A stretch of 7,710 bases of DNA from Chitinophagaceae bacterium (lineage in GTDB: Bacteria; Bacteroidota; Bacteroidia; Chitinophagales; Chitinophagaceae): contig JAOQAL010000206.1 of the NCBI GenBank assembly GCA_025963615.1, forward strand, positions 1 through 7,710. Reading direction: 5' to 3'. The notes beneath the pieces were generated by a model that was not told the DNA's origin, did not search any database, and saw nothing but the letters and a program-made list of their open reading frames with translations. Below, in pieces: positions 1-7,409 of the stretch (positions are counted from its first letter, which is position 1; each line of letters starts with the position of its first letter). The translations under genes and the position numbers were made by a program.

Positions 1-31
1 TGAGAAGAAATTAGGCTAAAGCCAATACAGC
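1..31 (+). repeat. 31-base direct repeat, left copy
   Basis: This copy matches 370-400 with two mismatches in 31 bases. Its core GGCTAAAGCC (14-23) is a 4-bp inverted repeat around AA. The copy begins at the window edge, so the element may extend further left. Confidence 0.85.
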
Positions 32-45
32 TTACTATATTAAAT

Positions 46-65
46 CCCTGCCCTAAAGGGCAGGG
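46..65. repeat. Perfect GC hairpin, 8-bp stem
   Basis: CCCTGCCC (46-53) pairs perfectly with GGGCAGGG (58-65) around a TAAA loop. No T-tract follows in either direction, so it reads better as a REP-type palindrome than as an intrinsic terminator. The sequence just after it (61-73) is echoed at 192-205, just before the second 108-base unit. Confidence 0.8.
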
Positions 66-81
66 CAATTGGAAACAAGAC

Positions 82-189
82 ATTTTATTTTTATTTGCTG
101 TCTTAAAGAAGATAGAAATCGAAATTACAGTGATTCTTCAAATCTTGTTGCCCCGCCTTAAAAGACGGGGGTTCAATGAAAAACAAAAG
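82..189 (+). repeat. 108-base repeat unit, copy 1, with hairpin
   Basis: This unit aligns without gaps to 205-312 at an exact 123-base offset, with about 10 differences in 108 positions. It contains an imperfect hairpin at 151-170: CCCCG (151-155) pairs with CGGGG (166-170), then there is one C/A mismatch (156/165), then further pairs around a TAAA loop. The unit ends with GTTCAATGAAAAACAAAAG after the hairpin, identical in both copies. Confidence 0.9.
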
Positions 190-204
190 GACAGGGGTAA
201 TTGG

Positions 205-312
205 ATTTTATATTTATTTGCTGTCTTAAAGAACACGGAAATCGAAATTATATTGATTCTTCACATCTTGTTGCCCCGCCTTTTAAGGCGGGGGTTCAAT
301 GAAAAACAAAAG
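205..312 (+). repeat. 108-base repeat unit, copy 2, with hairpin
   Basis: This is the second copy of the unit at 82-189. Its hairpin (274-293) is perfect: CCCCGCCTT pairs with AAGGCGGGG around a two-base TT loop. Three of the roughly ten differences between the copies fall in the hairpin centre. They repair or preserve pairing, which suggests that the structure itself matters to the element. Confidence 0.9.
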
Positions 313-316
313 CTCC

Positions 317-328
317 TGGCTTTAGCCA
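317..328 (-). repeat. Inverted copy of the GGCTAAAGCC core
   Basis: TGGCTTTAGCCA is a 5-bp inverted repeat around TT and contains the reverse complement of the core in the 31-base repeats. Together with the copy at 381-394 it makes a head-to-head REP pair about 50 bases apart. Confidence 0.65.
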
Positions 329-369
329 AATCAAGTTATCAGCCTTTACTATTTCGAAAGTTTTTCATT

Positions 370-400
370 TGAAAAGAAATTAGGCTAAAGCCAATATAGC
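370..400 (+). repeat. 31-base direct repeat, right copy
   Basis: This is the second copy of the repeat at 1-31, with two mismatches. The GGCTAAAGCC core lies at 383-392. The two copies bracket the duplicated hairpin units, so the whole 1-400 block has direct repeats at both ends. Confidence 0.85.
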
Positions 401-407
401 GTACGCC

Positions 408-425
408 GTTCGTGCCCTCACGAAC
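408..425. repeat. Perfect hairpin GTTCGTG-CCCT-CACGAAC
   Basis: A 7-bp perfect stem (408-414 with 419-425) closes a CCCT loop, ending 137 bases before the start codon of the outer-membrane gene. It has no T-tract on either side. It probably belongs to the same REP cluster, although an attenuator or transcript-end role for an upstream gene outside the window cannot be excluded. Confidence 0.7.
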
Positions 426-562
426 CAGCTGCTTTAAGACTCTCTCCGCAAATCATGCAAAAAAGAAACCTCCTTTTATTAACCTTACTTAACATTAAAG
501 CAAGCCTGCTTAACCACCTTTGCCATTTGCTAAGAATATTTTCGTAGCCGAAACCATCAGCC

Positions 563-3391
563 ATGAAACTAACCTGTTTTATATTTTTTATCCTTGTATT
601 TTTTGCAACTCCTATTCTTGCCCAAAAAGGAACTATTAAAGGGATCTTACTGGATACCGTTGCAAAGCTGGCCATTGAAAGCGCCACTATTTCTCTTTTG
701 CAGAAAAAAGATTCTTCCTTAGTATCCTTCTCCATGACAGATAATAAGGGCCGATTTGAGTTGAGTAATGTTGGTCATGGCGAATACCGGTTGATGATTA
801 GCCATGTCAATTATCACAGCAGCCTTAAAGTTTTTAAGCTGGATGATAAGACGGAGCAACTGGATTTTGGGATCATCGTCATGAATGACTTAGCCAAGGT
901 GCTCGATGAAGTAGTCGTAACGAATGATGCGCCGCCTGTCACCCTGGTGGGCGATACGGTTCAGTACAATGCCGGATCATTTAAGGTGCAGCCCAATGCC
1001 AATGTGGAGGACCTGCTCAAAAGGTTGCCGGGTGTCAAAGTGGATAAAGACGGAACAGTAAAGGCACAGGGCGAAAAAGTAAGCAAGGTGCTGGTGGATG
1101 GAAAGGAGTTTTTTGGTAACGATCCGAAAATTGCCACCAAAAATTTACCCGCGGATATCGTGGATAAGGTGCAGGTATATAATAAACAAAGCGACCAGGC
1201 TCAATTAACCGGCTTTGATGATGGTAATAGTGAAAAGACGATCAACCTGAAACTTAAAAAGGATAAAAAGAAAGGATATTTTGGAAAAGTAAATGCGGGG
1301 GCGGGGACCGATGAACGCTACCAGGGCCGTTTTAATGTCAATTCTTTTCAAGGTGCGCGGCAAATGTCGGCCATTGGAACGGCGAACAATACGAACACCG
1401 ATGGATTTTCGATCATGGATATTTTAAATTTCACGGGAGAATTGAGCCGGATGATGAAAGGTACGGGTGGTGGTGGCGGAAATATTAACATTAATATCTC
1501 CAACGATGATCCTAATTCTTCTTTGGCCGGCATGGCCGGTAACAATACCGGCATCAATACCATCTGGGGCGGCGGATTGAACTATAATAATATCATTGGA
1601 AACAAAACCGCGTTTACCAGCAATTATTTTTATAACCGCTATAACCCCCAAGCAGAAAGCCATATTCAACGGCAATATCTTTTACCCGACTCGTCGTATT
1701 TTTATAACCTGAATTCGCTTTCGGCCAAGACTAATAATAACCACCGGCTGAACCTGAGTGCTGATTACCAGATTGATTCATTTACATCCCTTAAAATTTC
1801 ACCCTCATTTAGTTACCAGAAAACAAATAACAACACCGCATCGGATTATACAACCTTATCAGAATCTTTACAAAAAAGCAATGAAGGCTTCAGTAATAAC
1901 GGGGCTAACAGCGAAGGATATAATTTCAGGACCGATGTATTATTCCGGAAAAAATTCCGGAAAAAGGGAAGAACATTTTCTATAAGCCTTCAGTCAACCA
2001 TTAATACCAGCCAGGGTGATGGCAGCCTGGAAGCGATTAATAGTTTTTATGACAGGGCCGGCAGCCTGATACGCCAGGACACGATCAATCAACACAATTT
2101 AATTGACAATACCCTGAATGGTTACACGGCCAGGGTCGTTTATACGGAGCCTTTGTTCAGGCGGTCCTTGCTGGAATTCAGCGCCGGCAAAAGCAATACA
2201 AAAAGTGTAGCGGAAAAAACAACGCATGATTATGATAAAACGACCGGGAAGTTTGATAACATCAACAGTTTACTGACCAATGATTATGAAAACAGGTATG
2301 GTTATAATAATGCCGGTATCCGCCTCCGCAAGCAAACAAAAAAATACAATTATGCCCTGGGGTTAGTATGGCAGCAAGCGGAGCTTGAAGGAAAGATATT
2401 CAGCGCCAATAAGGATTCCGTCATCGGGAAAACATTTAAAAATCTTCTTCCTAATGCAAGGTTTCAATATTATTTTTCGAAATTTAAAAACCTGCAGGTA
2501 AACTATTCTGCTTACACCAATCAGCCATCGGCCGCGCAATTGCAGCCTGTTGCTGATAATACCGATCCGCTGAATATAAAAGAAGGCAACCCGGACCTGA
2601 AACAGGAATATACGCAGTCCATACAAACTAATCTTTTCTTTGTAAATCCTTATAAGAACCGGAACCTGTTTGCATTTTTCAACCTGCAGCAAACACAGCA
2701 TAAAATAGTGAACTACGACCGCATCGACAGCTTTGGCATTAAGACGACCAGGCCGGTTAATGTGAATGGTGTATACAGTATAAGCGGCGATATCAACTGG
2801 AGTTTTCCTGTTCGCTTTCTGAAGGCTTCCTTAAGTATCGGCAGCAATATGAATTATTATAAAAGTAAACAGTTTATCAATACCCTTAAAAATGTAATCA
2901 ATACGATCAGTCTTGGGCCAGACCTGAGACTGGATATCAACGCAACTGAAAAGCTTCAGATCTCGCTGAGTGCAGGAGTTAATTATAACAATACAAAATA
3001 TTCCCTGCTGGCTGCCCTTAACACCACTTATTTTTCACAGCGATATGAGACAGAGTTTTCCTGGCAGTTGCCGGGGAAATTTCTTCTTTCTTCTGATTTT
3101 ATTTATAGCATCAACAGTCAGCGGGCAGTGGGGTTCAATACCCGGGTTCCATTATGGAATGCAGGTATCAGTCGACAAGTATTGAAATTTAACCGGGGTG
3201 AAATAAAACTTAGCGTGAATGACCTGCTGAATAAAAATATCGGTATCAGCCGCAACGCCAACCAGAATTACATCGAAGACAGCCGTATAACAACATTACG
3301 CCGCTTCTTTTTATTAAGCTTTACCTATAACCTGAGCAAAACAGGATTGAATCAGGAAAATGGAGGCAGGGGGATGAGGATTAGTTTATAG
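563..3391 (+). CDS. Outer-membrane beta-barrel protein (TonB-dependent receptor-like, orphan)
   Basis: This 942-residue protein starts with a clear Sec signal peptide (K2, hydrophobic stretch to about residue 19, likely cleavage ILA|QKG after A20). Residues about 22-105 look like a carboxypeptidase-regulatory-like beta-sandwich (GTIKG..., TDNKGRFELSNV, GEYRLMISH). LDEVVVT at 114-120 opens a plug-like region with the block GKEFFGNDPKIATKNLP at 180-196. A lysine-rich junction (230-237) follows, then a barrel of alternating aromatic/polar strands. Residues 674-682 (EGNPDLKQE) match the barrel motif GNPxLKPE of TonB-dependent receptors. A Gly/Asn-rich stretch at 300-345 (five glycines at 302-306) is probably a flexible surface or plug loop. 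The ATG at 563 is the first possible start because an in-frame TAG lies at 545-547; no Shine-Dalgarno is present, as is usual in Bacteroidota. No SusD-like partner is adjacent. The substrate is unknown, and transport rather than a structural role is inferred. Confidence 0.9.
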   Translation: MKLTCFIFFILVFFATPILAQKGTIKGILLDTVAKLAIESATISLLQKKDSSLVSFSMTDNKGRFELSNVGHGEYRLMISHVNYHSSLKVFKLDDKTEQLDFGIIVMNDLAKVLDEVVVTNDAPPVTLVGDTVQYNAGSFKVQPNANVEDLLKRLPGVKVDKDGTVKAQGEKVSKVLVDGKEFFGNDPKIATKNLPADIVDKVQVYNKQSDQAQLTGFDDGNSEKTINLKLKKDKKKGYFGKVNAGAGTDERYQGRFNVNSFQGARQMSAIGTANNTNTDGFSIMDILNFTGELSRMMKGTGGGGGNININISNDDPNSSLAGMAGNNTGINTIWGGGLNYNNIIGNKTAFTSNYFYNRYNPQAESHIQRQYLLPDSSYFYNLNSLSAKTNNNHRLNLSADYQIDSFTSLKISPSFSYQKTNNNTASDYTTLSESLQKSNEGFSNNGANSEGYNFRTDVLFRKKFRKKGRTFSISLQSTINTSQGDGSLEAINSFYDRAGSLIRQDTINQHNLIDNTLNGYTARVVYTEPLFRRSLLEFSAGKSNTKSVAEKTTHDYDKTTGKFDNINSLLTNDYENRYGYNNAGIRLRKQTKKYNYALGLVWQQAELEGKIFSANKDSVIGKTFKNLLPNARFQYYFSKFKNLQVNYSAYTNQPSAAQLQPVADNTDPLNIKEGNPDLKQEYTQSIQTNLFFVNPYKNRNLFAFFNLQQTQHKIVNYDRIDSFGIKTTRPVNVNGVYSISGDINWSFPVRFLKASLSIGSNMNYYKSKQFINTLKNVINTISLGPDLRLDINATEKLQISLSAGVNYNNTKYSLLAALNTTYFSQRYETEFSWQLPGKFLLSSDFIYSINSQRAVGFNTRVPLWNAGISRQVLKFNRGEIKLSVNDLLNKNIGISRNANQNYIEDSRITTLRRFFLLSFTYNLSKTGLNQENGGRGMRISL

Positions 3392-3397
3392 TTTGAA

Positions 3398-3414
3398 GTT
3401 TGGAGTTTGGAGTT
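3398..3414 (+). repeat. 17-base inverted repeat, left arm
   Basis: GTTTGGAGTTTGGAGTT is the exact reverse complement of 3613-3629. The arm is itself two copies of a GTTTGGA 7-mer. A second offset match exists further out: GAAGTTTGG (3395-3403) pairs with CCAAACTTC (3638-3646). The arm region begins only three bases after the barrel gene's stop codon. Confidence 0.9.
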
Positions 3415-3420
3415 GTGGGA

Positions 3421-3616
3421 TCAGCGACTTAACTGCCGGTAGTGAAAATTCCCGATTAAAGAAACAATAAAAAAACTATGGACTCATGATTCTGGAGTCA
3501 GCGGCTTAACTGCCGATAGTGAAACTTCCTGATTTAAAAAACTTTAAACTATGCACTCATGATTCTGAAGTCAGCGGCTTAACTACCAGTATTGAAACTT
3601 CCTGATTTAAGAAACT
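3421..3616 (+). repeat. Tandem repeat, 73-77 base unit, about 2.6 copies
   Basis: The copies begin with TCAGCG at 3421, 3498 and 3571, giving periods of 77 and 73 bases, with a third copy of about 46 bases. Shared blocks include TTAACT after the start, GAAACTTCCTGATTTAA in copies 2 and 3 (degenerate in copy 1), and ACTCATGATTCT at each unit's end. The copies differ at several positions, so the duplication is not recent. Short inverted repeats inside copy 2 (CGGC/GCCG at 3502-3515, GACTC/GAGTC at 3481-3499) are not kept in all copies. The period is too long and the copies too uneven for a CRISPR array. Confidence 0.85.
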
Positions 3617-3629
3617 CCAAACTCCAAAC
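3613..3629 (-). repeat. 17-base inverted repeat, right arm
   Basis: AACTCCAAACTCCAAAC pairs perfectly with 3398-3414, enclosing 198 bases of tandem repeat. The secondary outer arm (3638-3646) stops one base before the helicase gene's stop codon (3648-3650). No target-site duplication is visible outside the arms. Confidence 0.9.
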
Positions 3630-3647
3630 AACAAACCCCAAACTTCC

Positions 3648-6600
3648 CTAACTGAACAAATACTCAACATCTTCCCTGGACAGAGTTTTTACAAATGTTG
3701 CGTCATCCGTTATAAGTTCTTTGGCCAGGGCTCTTTTACGATCCTGCAACTGAAGAATTTTATCTTCAATGGTATCCTTACAGATCATCCGGTACGCAAA
3801 AATATTTTTTGTTTGCCCGATACGATGTGTACGGTCAATGGCCTGCTGTTCTACAGCAGGATTCCACCAGGGATCGACAATATATACATAGTCTGCCGCG
3901 GTCAGGTTCAAACCCACACCTCCGGCTTTCAGCGAGATTAAAAAGACCCTGATCGTATCATCATTCTGAAAACTCTGGATAGCTTTCTCCCTGTCAGGGG
4001 CAGAGGTGCTGCCATCAAAGTATTCATATTTTATTCCAAGCTCTTCCAGTTTTTGTCTTATCAATGCCAGCATACCGAGAAATTGGGAAAAGACCAGGGC
4101 TTTGTGATCGCCCATATCTTCACTCAGTTCTCTCGATAGTTCATCCAGTTTGATAGAATGATTGGGAAATTTTTCTGTTTCATTCAAAATGGATGGCGAA
4201 TCGCAGATCTGCCGGAGCTTCATTAAGCCCTGCAAAATAGTAAGCTGTGATCTTTGTATGCCTTGCGTTTCAATCGTGCCTAATATCTGTTCCCGGAAAT
4301 CATTGCGGTAAGCATCATAAATTTTCCGTTGCTCATTTTCCATTTCACAAAACAGGACCGTTTCCGTTTTATCCGGAAGATCCTTTGCTACCTGTTCTTT
4401 GGTACGGCGTAAAATAAATGGATACAATACCTTTTTGAGATGTTCCTTCCGTTCCGGCTCGCCAAACTTATCAATCGGTATAGCAAATTCCTGCCGGAAA
4501 AATTCCATGCTGCCCAGCATCCCGGGATTTAAAAAATTCATCTGCGCGAATACGTCAAATGTATTGTTCTGCAACGGAGTACCGCTCATGCATAGCCTGT
4601 TTTTTGCATTCAGCAGGCAGGCTGCTTTCGTTACTTTACTCGCAGGGTTTTTAATAGCCTGCGATTCATCGAGCACTACATAATCGAGCAGGATCGTTGT
4701 AAGCAATTTTATATCGCTCCGCAGGGTACCGTAGGTAGTAATGGTAATATCATACTTCATCATCTCTTCCCTATCCCGGGTTCTGTTGCCGCCATGATGG
4801 ATATGATACGTAAGCTTGGGCGTGAATTTTTTTATTTCATTCTCCCAGTTATAGATCAATGTGGTGGGACAAACGACCAGGGCTTTCAGCGATTCATGAT
4901 GCGTTTTATAGTACTCGAGAAAGGAAAGGGCTTGTATCGTTTTACCCAATCCCATATCATCTGCCAGTATACCACCCCATTTTATTTCCTGCAGGTAATT
5001 GAGCCATTGAAATCCCGCCACCTGGTAAGGGCGAAGGATCATTTTTAATGCATAGGGCGGTTCAATTTCTTTAATCTGGTTAAATTCTTTCAGCTTGTCA
5101 TATTTTGCCTCCAACTGAACTGAAAGTTCATTTTCGTCACGGGTTTCATATAATTCATCTATCACACTCAGGTGATAACGGGATAGTTTCAGGGTGTTCG
5201 TTTTCCCTTCACCGATGCGGAAGAGTAGAGAATACTTTTTTAACCATTCTTCTGGCAGGATACCCAGCGTGCCGTCATTCAATTGTACGAATTGCTGCTT
5301 ATTCGCCAGGGCCCGTTTTACTTCTGCTACGGTTACCTTCTGATCGCCAAATAAAATATCCACCTTGGCATCAAACCAAACGGTATTGCTGCTGATGAAA
5401 ATTTTTGTATCGGGCTTTGAGGTATTGAACCGGAAATTTTTTAATGCCTCAAAACCAAATACCGGCACTTTCATTTCCTTCATGGCATCTACAAATAAAA
5501 AGAACCAGTTGTTCTTTAACACATCGGTGCCCCGTAATGCCAGGGAAGCGGTATCCGCATTATAAACAAAATTGGAATGAAGATTCTGTAGTTTGTCAAT
5601 AAAGTTTTTTTCCGCGACCCGGTTGCGGTGAACGATCATTACTTTATCACCACCCTGCGGCACTACAATTTCATCGCGGTCCCTTGCTTTTGTTTCATAC
5701 CCTTTATAATTAAAAGAGGGTTGAAAAACAAGGTAATCTCCTTTTTCCTGTAAAAACAATTTTAAGTCCGGCTCGCCATCTTTTACTTCCTGCACCATGG
5801 AACGTTCAAATTCAACCCGGTATTCTTTCGCCAAGGGCATCACAAACTGGTTCAGCGTCTTACTCCAGTCTTCTTCCCCGATTTTCATTTCGCCACCAGG
5901 TAAAAATTTCTCTATTACCTGCACGATCTCTGTATTCTGCCACAGGTGTAATTGATAATTATACAGAAATAACAAGGGACTGATGCTTTCGTTATCACTG
6001 AGATCATAATCCAACCCACCGGCCCTGATCCGGCATTGTATGGTATACTGCCCGTTTTTACTTACAATAAAATAAGGATGAATTTCTTCGGCTGACAGAT
6101 TTAACCCGGTTAGGTTGCTTGTTTTAAAAGTTTTACTTTCCTGCAGTTGATATATCAACCGGCTATCGGCAAACTCCGTAAAAATCTTTTTCAGTTTCGG
6201 CAACAGGTATTCTGCCATCAACTCTTTTGTTTCATCCGCCAGGTCATCTTCTTCCTGGTGAATTATATTTTCCCAAATACCGGAAAAGGGAGAGTTGCGA
6301 CTGATATATTTATTAATCTCTGCGTCCTGAAGTTTACGGACCGAGGTAACAAGTTGTTTATCTTTTTCGCTGTAGGCATCCGTACTTACATACTTGGATA
6401 GATCCAATTTTTCAACTTTGCCGGCAAAGCCGTTCCCCGTATCATTGGGCTCACCCTGAACCACATCGAGTGTAAACCGCGGATAACCTTTTTTATTAAA
6501 ATTAAAAACGATTCCCAGCAAATCTTTCTGCAATGGAGTTTTCAGGCTTTCATCTTCTTCTGAAGATTCTTCTACCTCCGCCACCATCAGCGGCTTGGGC

Positions 6601-7409
6601 GCGGGTAACGCGAACGCAGCTACGCGTTTTATACTGGTGTCCAACACCCTTAAAAAGGGCTTGCCTTCTTTATAGGTAAATTCAAATTTGCCTTTCAGGT
6701 CATCGCTTAAGGAGTAACCATAGGCTTCCAGTAATTTATTCTTCTCTTTATCCCAGTTACGGATGCTGTCAAAATAATGAGCCCCATGGGCATTCAGCAA
6801 TTGAAGAAAAACAATCACTTTGGGTAAACATAGCGGATGTTCGGTATCTACATAGTCACAGCTGGTATCAAAATTTCGTTCTTCATTTTTGCGAAGAATC
6901 ACCTTGTAATTATTTCCATCAATGGTAACATTTGCTTTTACCGTTTCCTCTTTGGCGGATTCAATATTGGCTTTATTTGTTCTGAGAAATTGTTCTGCTT
7001 CGGCCATTATTTCCTGCGAGCAAAGCAACCGCATGGATTTAAGATCAATAATCTTCATCTTGGCAACCGTATGCCGTTGATCGTATTCCACTTCATCGGC
7101 TTTCAGGTGTCCTTTATCAATCATTTCCTGCAACTGAAAAAGAGTAGCAGCTTCATGGCGGCAAATATCGCCCAGGTTATAAGGGCAGGCGCAGCGCAGG
7201 GAAAGCGATTTAGGGTCCTTAAATTTCTGAATGTAAACTTTATAGTAGGTAGAATAACTGTCGTCTTTTACACGAAAAATAGCGGAGCCAAAAAGGTCAT
7301 CATACTCAACAAGCTCTACAAAACCGATTGCATGAATTTTTTTTCCTCTTCGTATTACTTCGTCTGTTCCATGAGTATAGACGTATTTCAAAAGATGTGG
7401 TAAGGCCAA
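3648..7409 (-). CDS. SWIM zinc-finger SNF2-family helicase/ATPase
   Basis: This 1253-residue protein is a complete bacterial SWIM-SNF2 ATPase, expected to be a cytoplasmic, ATP-driven DNA translocase. The N-terminal SWIM finger (CxCxnCxH) has C73, C75, C83 and H85. An acidic linker follows at 278-287, then a long SNF2-associated region to about residue 780. The two RecA-like lobes carry the Q-motif region LRPYQ (792-796), Walker A GLGKT (820-824), Walker B DESQ (914-917), motif III SGTP (942-945), motif V GGVGLNLT (1163-1170) and motif VI QAIDRTHRIGQ (1189-1199). All motifs look intact, so the enzyme is probably active. The start is taken as TTG at 7409: an in-frame TGA lies at 7416-7418, and the next methionine codon lies beyond the SWIM finger. 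No Shine-Dalgarno is seen. It has no operon partner here. Its cellular role (DNA repair, nucleoid or transcription-complex remodelling) is unknown; it is not the RapA type. Confidence 0.93.
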   Translation of the reverse strand: MALPHLLKYVYTHGTDEVIRRGKKIHAIGFVELVEYDDLFGSAIFRVKDDSYSTYYKVYIQKFKDPKSLSLRCACPYNLGDICRHEAATLFQLQEMIDKGHLKADEVEYDQRHTVAKMKIIDLKSMRLLCSQEIMAEAEQFLRTNKANIESAKEETVKANVTIDGNNYKVILRKNEERNFDTSCDYVDTEHPLCLPKVIVFLQLLNAHGAHYFDSIRNWDKEKNKLLEAYGYSLSDDLKGKFEFTYKEGKPFLRVLDTSIKRVAAFALPAPKPLMVAEVEESSEEDESLKTPLQKDLLGIVFNFNKKGYPRFTLDVVQGEPNDTGNGFAGKVEKLDLSKYVSTDAYSEKDKQLVTSVRKLQDAEINKYISRNSPFSGIWENIIHQEEDDLADETKELMAEYLLPKLKKIFTEFADSRLIYQLQESKTFKTSNLTGLNLSAEEIHPYFIVSKNGQYTIQCRIRAGGLDYDLSDNESISPLLFLYNYQLHLWQNTEIVQVIEKFLPGGEMKIGEEDWSKTLNQFVMPLAKEYRVEFERSMVQEVKDGEPDLKLFLQEKGDYLVFQPSFNYKGYETKARDRDEIVVPQGGDKVMIVHRNRVAEKNFIDKLQNLHSNFVYNADTASLALRGTDVLKNNWFFLFVDAMKEMKVPVFGFEALKNFRFNTSKPDTKIFISSNTVWFDAKVDILFGDQKVTVAEVKRALANKQQFVQLNDGTLGILPEEWLKKYSLLFRIGEGKTNTLKLSRYHLSVIDELYETRDENELSVQLEAKYDKLKEFNQIKEIEPPYALKMILRPYQVAGFQWLNYLQEIKWGGILADDMGLGKTIQALSFLEYYKTHHESLKALVVCPTTLIYNWENEIKKFTPKLTYHIHHGGNRTRDREEMMKYDITITTYGTLRSDIKLLTTILLDYVVLDESQAIKNPASKVTKAACLLNAKNRLCMSGTPLQNNTFDVFAQMNFLNPGMLGSMEFFRQEFAIPIDKFGEPERKEHLKKVLYPFILRRTKEQVAKDLPDKTETVLFCEMENEQRKIYDAYRNDFREQILGTIETQGIQRSQLTILQGLMKLRQICDSPSILNETEKFPNHSIKLDELSRELSEDMGDHKALVFSQFLGMLALIRQKLEELGIKYEYFDGSTSAPDREKAIQSFQNDDTIRVFLISLKAGGVGLNLTAADYVYIVDPWWNPAVEQQAIDRTHRIGQTKNIFAYRMICKDTIEDKILQLQDRKRALAKELITDDATFVKTLSREDVEYLFS

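Larger units (their letters stand above)
1..425. repeat. Cluster of REP-like palindromic repeats, no gene
   Basis: This gene-free stretch is built from short palindromes and direct repeats. In order they are: a 31-base repeat (1-31), a perfect hairpin (46-65), two 108-base units (82-189 and 205-312) each carrying a hairpin, a palindrome TGGCTTTAGCCA (317-328), a second copy of the 31-base repeat (370-400), and a hairpin (408-425). The arrangement resembles the mosaic REP clusters found between genes in many bacteria, which are often mobilised by IS200/IS605-type (RAYT) transposases encoded elsewhere. No transposase is visible here. An open frame of 80 codons at 130-372 runs through both units, but it encodes the same repeat twice and is not a believable gene. 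The repeat content is directly seen; the REP/RAYT link is inferred. Confidence 0.8.
3392..3647. repeat. Repeat-filled gap between two convergent genes
   Basis: The whole 256-base gap between the two stop codons is repeat sequence: inverted-repeat arms near each stop and tandem units in between. I find no open frame and no hairpin followed by a T-tract. Transcripts from both sides must end here, and the long inverted repeat is the only obvious symmetrical structure that could serve both. That role is inference. Confidence 0.75.

Noticed and set aside
46..65. Intrinsic terminator of an upstream gene
   Set aside because: The stem is strong but no T-tract follows on either strand, and similar GC palindromes recur nearby as repeats.
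130..372. An 80-codon plus-strand frame
   Set aside because: It is made of the two 108-base repeat units, so the same peptide appears twice (LLPRL..RRGFNEKQK). It has no other sign of coding and lies inside palindromic repeats.
519..544. A -33/-7 promoter for the barrel gene (TTTG at 519-522, TATTTTCG at 537-544)
   Set aside because: The gap is only 14 bases, short for this promoter class, and the -7 box has a mismatch. The real promoter may lie here but I cannot support it.
418..735. A 105-codon minus-strand frame overlapping the barrel gene start
   Set aside because: It runs antisense over the signal peptide and N-terminal domain of the barrel gene and resembles no known protein.
1943..1966. 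Short direct repeat TTCCGGAAAAAA within the barrel gene
   Set aside because: It simply encodes FRKKFRKK (residues 461-468), a basic turn between strands, and does not break the frame.
3421..3616. CRISPR array
   Set aside because: The 73-77 base period is repeated throughout without a distinct spacer part, there are under three copies, and no cas genes are present.
3395..3646. Complete insertion sequence
   Set aside because: Inverted arms are present, but there is no transposase frame and no target-site duplication. Only a non-autonomous element could be argued.
6837..7403. A 188-codon plus-strand frame antisense to the helicase N-terminus
   Set aside because: It lies wholly opposite well-supported helicase coding sequence that includes the SWIM finger, its composition resembles an antisense shadow, and no promoter or domain is visible.
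563..7409. A new two-gene system formed by the barrel protein and the helicase
   Set aside because: The genes converge, have separate controls, act in different compartments (outer membrane and cytoplasm) and are separated by repeats. Nothing suggests a joint function.
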